A stretch of 64,000 bases of DNA, from the NCBI GenBank assembly GCA_014155875.1, contig JACEFZ010005110.1:62001-126000 (forward strand), in the 5' to 3' direction. This document shows, piece by piece, positions 62,389 through 64,000 of the stretch (the stretch's first letter is position 1; each line of letters begins with the position of its first letter). Below the pieces are notes generated by a model. The model ran no database searches, was not told the DNA's origin, and saw only the letters and a list, made by a program, of their open reading frames with translations. Position numbers and translations under genes: made by a program. Source of the DNA: Cepaea nemoralis (Eukaryota > Mollusca > Gastropoda > Stylommatophora > Helicidae).

Positions 62389-62809
62389 TCATCATCATCA
62401 TCAAGTGCCGTGCCGGCTGGCGTAGGCGTTCATGGCTCTCCATAGATCTCGGTCTTTGGTTTCCTGGATCAACTCTGGTGCTGATATTCCTCCATGCCAC
62501 CGTCTCAATCCATCCAGCATCACTTCTCTTGGTCTACCTCTGCCTCTCTTCCCCTCGATCTTTCCAGTTGTTACGATGTTCTCCAATGCCTCTCTTCTCA
62601 TCACGTGACCGAAGAAAGATGTTTGTCTCTGTCTTATTGTTGTATATAATGTTCTAGTTTCATTAGCCTGTTTCAGGCAGTCGTCGTTAGTTACTCTGGC
62701 AGTCCAAGGAATTCGCAACATTCGTCTCAGGAACCACATCTCTGTTGCTTCTAATTTCTTCTTAATTTGTTCATTTACGTTCCAAGATTCACTGCCATAC
62801 AGCAAAACT
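62389..62809 (-). mobile_element. RTE-B LINE, 5'-truncated 3' end
   Basis: A 13-bp duplication ggcatatagaaca flanks it (62376-62388 and 62810-62822). The frame at 62814-62401 is nearly identical to the C-terminus of the RTE-B at 44103-46348 (only a few residue differences), with an inverse (gat)n tail at the left. A recent insertion in or near the 5' region of SYCP3. Confidence 0.93.
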
Positions 62810-63049
62810 GGCATATAGAACAGTTCTTTTATTTAAATGTGTTTTTTTATGGGTTACAATTTAGATTAATAGTGTCTATTATTATTTAAGGCAATGTACT
62901 GTTTTGTTTATGCATGTCTTTAGGACAATTATGATGTTCATATGATATTGTGTATTGCATTTTTACCAGTAATACCCTTCCTTCTAGGCTATAAATGGGA
63001 TATATAGTGTACTAGCTGACCCGGCCCGGCTTCGCCCAGGCCCTGGCGG

Positions 63050-63051
63050 GG

Positions 63052-63095
<44 letters not shown>

Positions 63096-63160
63096 GTCTG
63101 TTTGTCTGTCTGTCTGCTTGTTTGTCTGTCTGTCTGCTTGTTTGTCTGTCTGTCTGACCC
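63050..63160. repeat. (CTAT)n / (CTGT)n microsatellite
   Basis: About ten ctat units, then ctgt/ttgt units. Confidence 0.95.
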
Positions 63161-63680
63161 AGCCCGGCTTCGTCCAGCTCCTGGTGGGGAGCATCTCATT
63201 TAATTCATATAAGTAGTCATATAATTCTCCGTAATCCTGTTTATCACGCAGAGTCTCGTAGCAGGGCGAGAGCTGGGAGCGGTTCGACCCCCGCTGGTGA
63301 CTTGCGGGATAACTGAGCCGGCCGCTCAGAAAGCAATGGCAAACTACTGAGCGTAATCTTGCCAAGAAATCAACATACAGCTGAAAAATGCTGATGTTGA
63401 CAGCGATGTCCTGTAAAGGATATGAAAAACATTTACATTTAGTCATATAAGCTCCCGTTCCCGACTATCTGTCTGTCTGACCCGGCCCGGCTTCGCCCAG
63501 CTCCTGGTGGGGAGCATCTAATTTAATTCATATAAGTAGTCATATAAGCTCCCGTTCCCGACTATCTGTCTGTCTGTCTGACCTGGCCCGGCTTCACCCA
63601 GTCCCTGGTGGGGAGCATCTCATTTAATTCATATAAGTAGTCATATAAGTTCCCGTTCCCGACTGTCTGTCTGGTCTGTC
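63157..63680 (+). repeat. Tandem units of about 100 bp, three copies, one split by a SINE
   Basis: Units start ctgac(c/a)(c/t)(g/a)gcccggcttc at about 63158, 63477 and 63580, each containing agcatct(c/a)atttaattcat and gtcatataag. A fourth partial start lies at 63015. Copies 2 and 3 end in ctgtctgtctg linkers. Confidence 0.88.
63224..63439 (+). repeat. SINE-2b inside the tandem array
   Basis: B box ggttcgacccc, body caaactactgagcgtaatct, end ctgtaaaggatatg. Flanked by a 10-bp duplication tagtcatata (63214-63223, 63440-63449). Confidence 0.88.
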
Positions 63681-63749
63681 TATCTATCTGTCTGTCTGCC
63701 TGCCCGTCCATCTCTCCCTCCGTCTATCCCACCCTCTCTATCTATCGGG

Positions 63750-63753
63750 TCAG

Positions 63754-63836
<83 letters not shown>

Positions 63837-63853
63837 GATCTATCTATCTAATC
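63750..63853. repeat. (CTAT)n microsatellite
   Basis: About 25 tetranucleotide units. Sequence after it to the window end shows no gene. Confidence 0.95.
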
Positions 63854-64000
63854 TTTAGCTTTTGATTTGATTTGATTTAGCCAGGGGACTTAACCTAAGA
63901 TATAGTAATGCTACTAAAAGTTATATCCCTTTATAGAATATTTCTTATGTTAAGTCATGTAATTACAAAATGAAATTTTAGTAAGTAAATAGATGAGTGC

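Noticed and set aside
63090..63446. 118-codon minus-strand frame with a Gln/Thr/Asp repeat tail
   Set aside because: Built from a SINE-2b and a tetranucleotide repeat.

Overview
The window is eukaryotic nuclear DNA: spliced exons with GT/AG borders, tRNA-derived SINEs, many families of non-LTR retrotransposons, DNA transposons with target-site duplications, and long microsatellites. There is no operon structure. The mix (RTE LINEs, RNase H-bearing I/Nimb-like LINEs, a Jockey-like LINE of a type I associate with gastropods, Merlin, hAT, Penelope and Ty3 fragments) suggests an invertebrate, most likely a lophotrochozoan such as a mollusc. That taxonomic call is inference.

Two host genes are visible once exons are read through the repeats. 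(1) SYCP3, a meiotic chromosome-axis protein, lies on the minus strand from about 40.6 kb to beyond 62.2 kb. Seven coding exons with matching phases encode about 197 residues of the COR1-type coiled coil and its conserved C-terminus; the 5' exon(s) are not seen and probably lie past the right edge. (2) A small CS (p23-like) domain protein gene lies on the plus strand in four exons between 24.68 and 33.26 kb. Its second exon carries an apparent one-base frameshift. The two genes converge, with 7.2 kb between their poly(A) signals.

Layout. 0-10 kb: I/Nimb-like LINEs in both orientations, RTE pieces, and a 1.6 kb block present twice (1-1620 and 5964-7604). 10.4-16.4 kb: a complete hAT element with an 8-bp target-site duplication, into which a SINE and a 3.8 kb Jockey-like LINE have jumped, each with its own duplication. 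17-24 kb: a rearranged Nimb-like LINE, a Merlin transposase relic and SINEs. 24-34 kb: the CS-domain gene with LINEs and SINEs in its introns. 34-40 kb: the 3' end of a Ty3-type element, an eroded Jockey-like LINE and minisatellites. 41-62 kb: SYCP3, whose introns hold a 43-bp minisatellite, an RTE nested in another RTE, a non-autonomous hAT containing a candidate solo LTR, a SINE sharing its 3' tail with the Nimb-like LINE, and a Penelope GIY-YIG relic. 62.4-64 kb: an RTE tail and tetranucleotide/103-bp tandem repeats.

Family labels used here are local: Nimb-A and Nimb-B are two RNase H-bearing LINE families; RTE-A to RTE-D are RTE families told apart by their 3' ends; SINE-1 to SINE-8 are short repeats grouped by sequence. 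Boundaries without a stated target-site duplication are good to about 10-30 bases.
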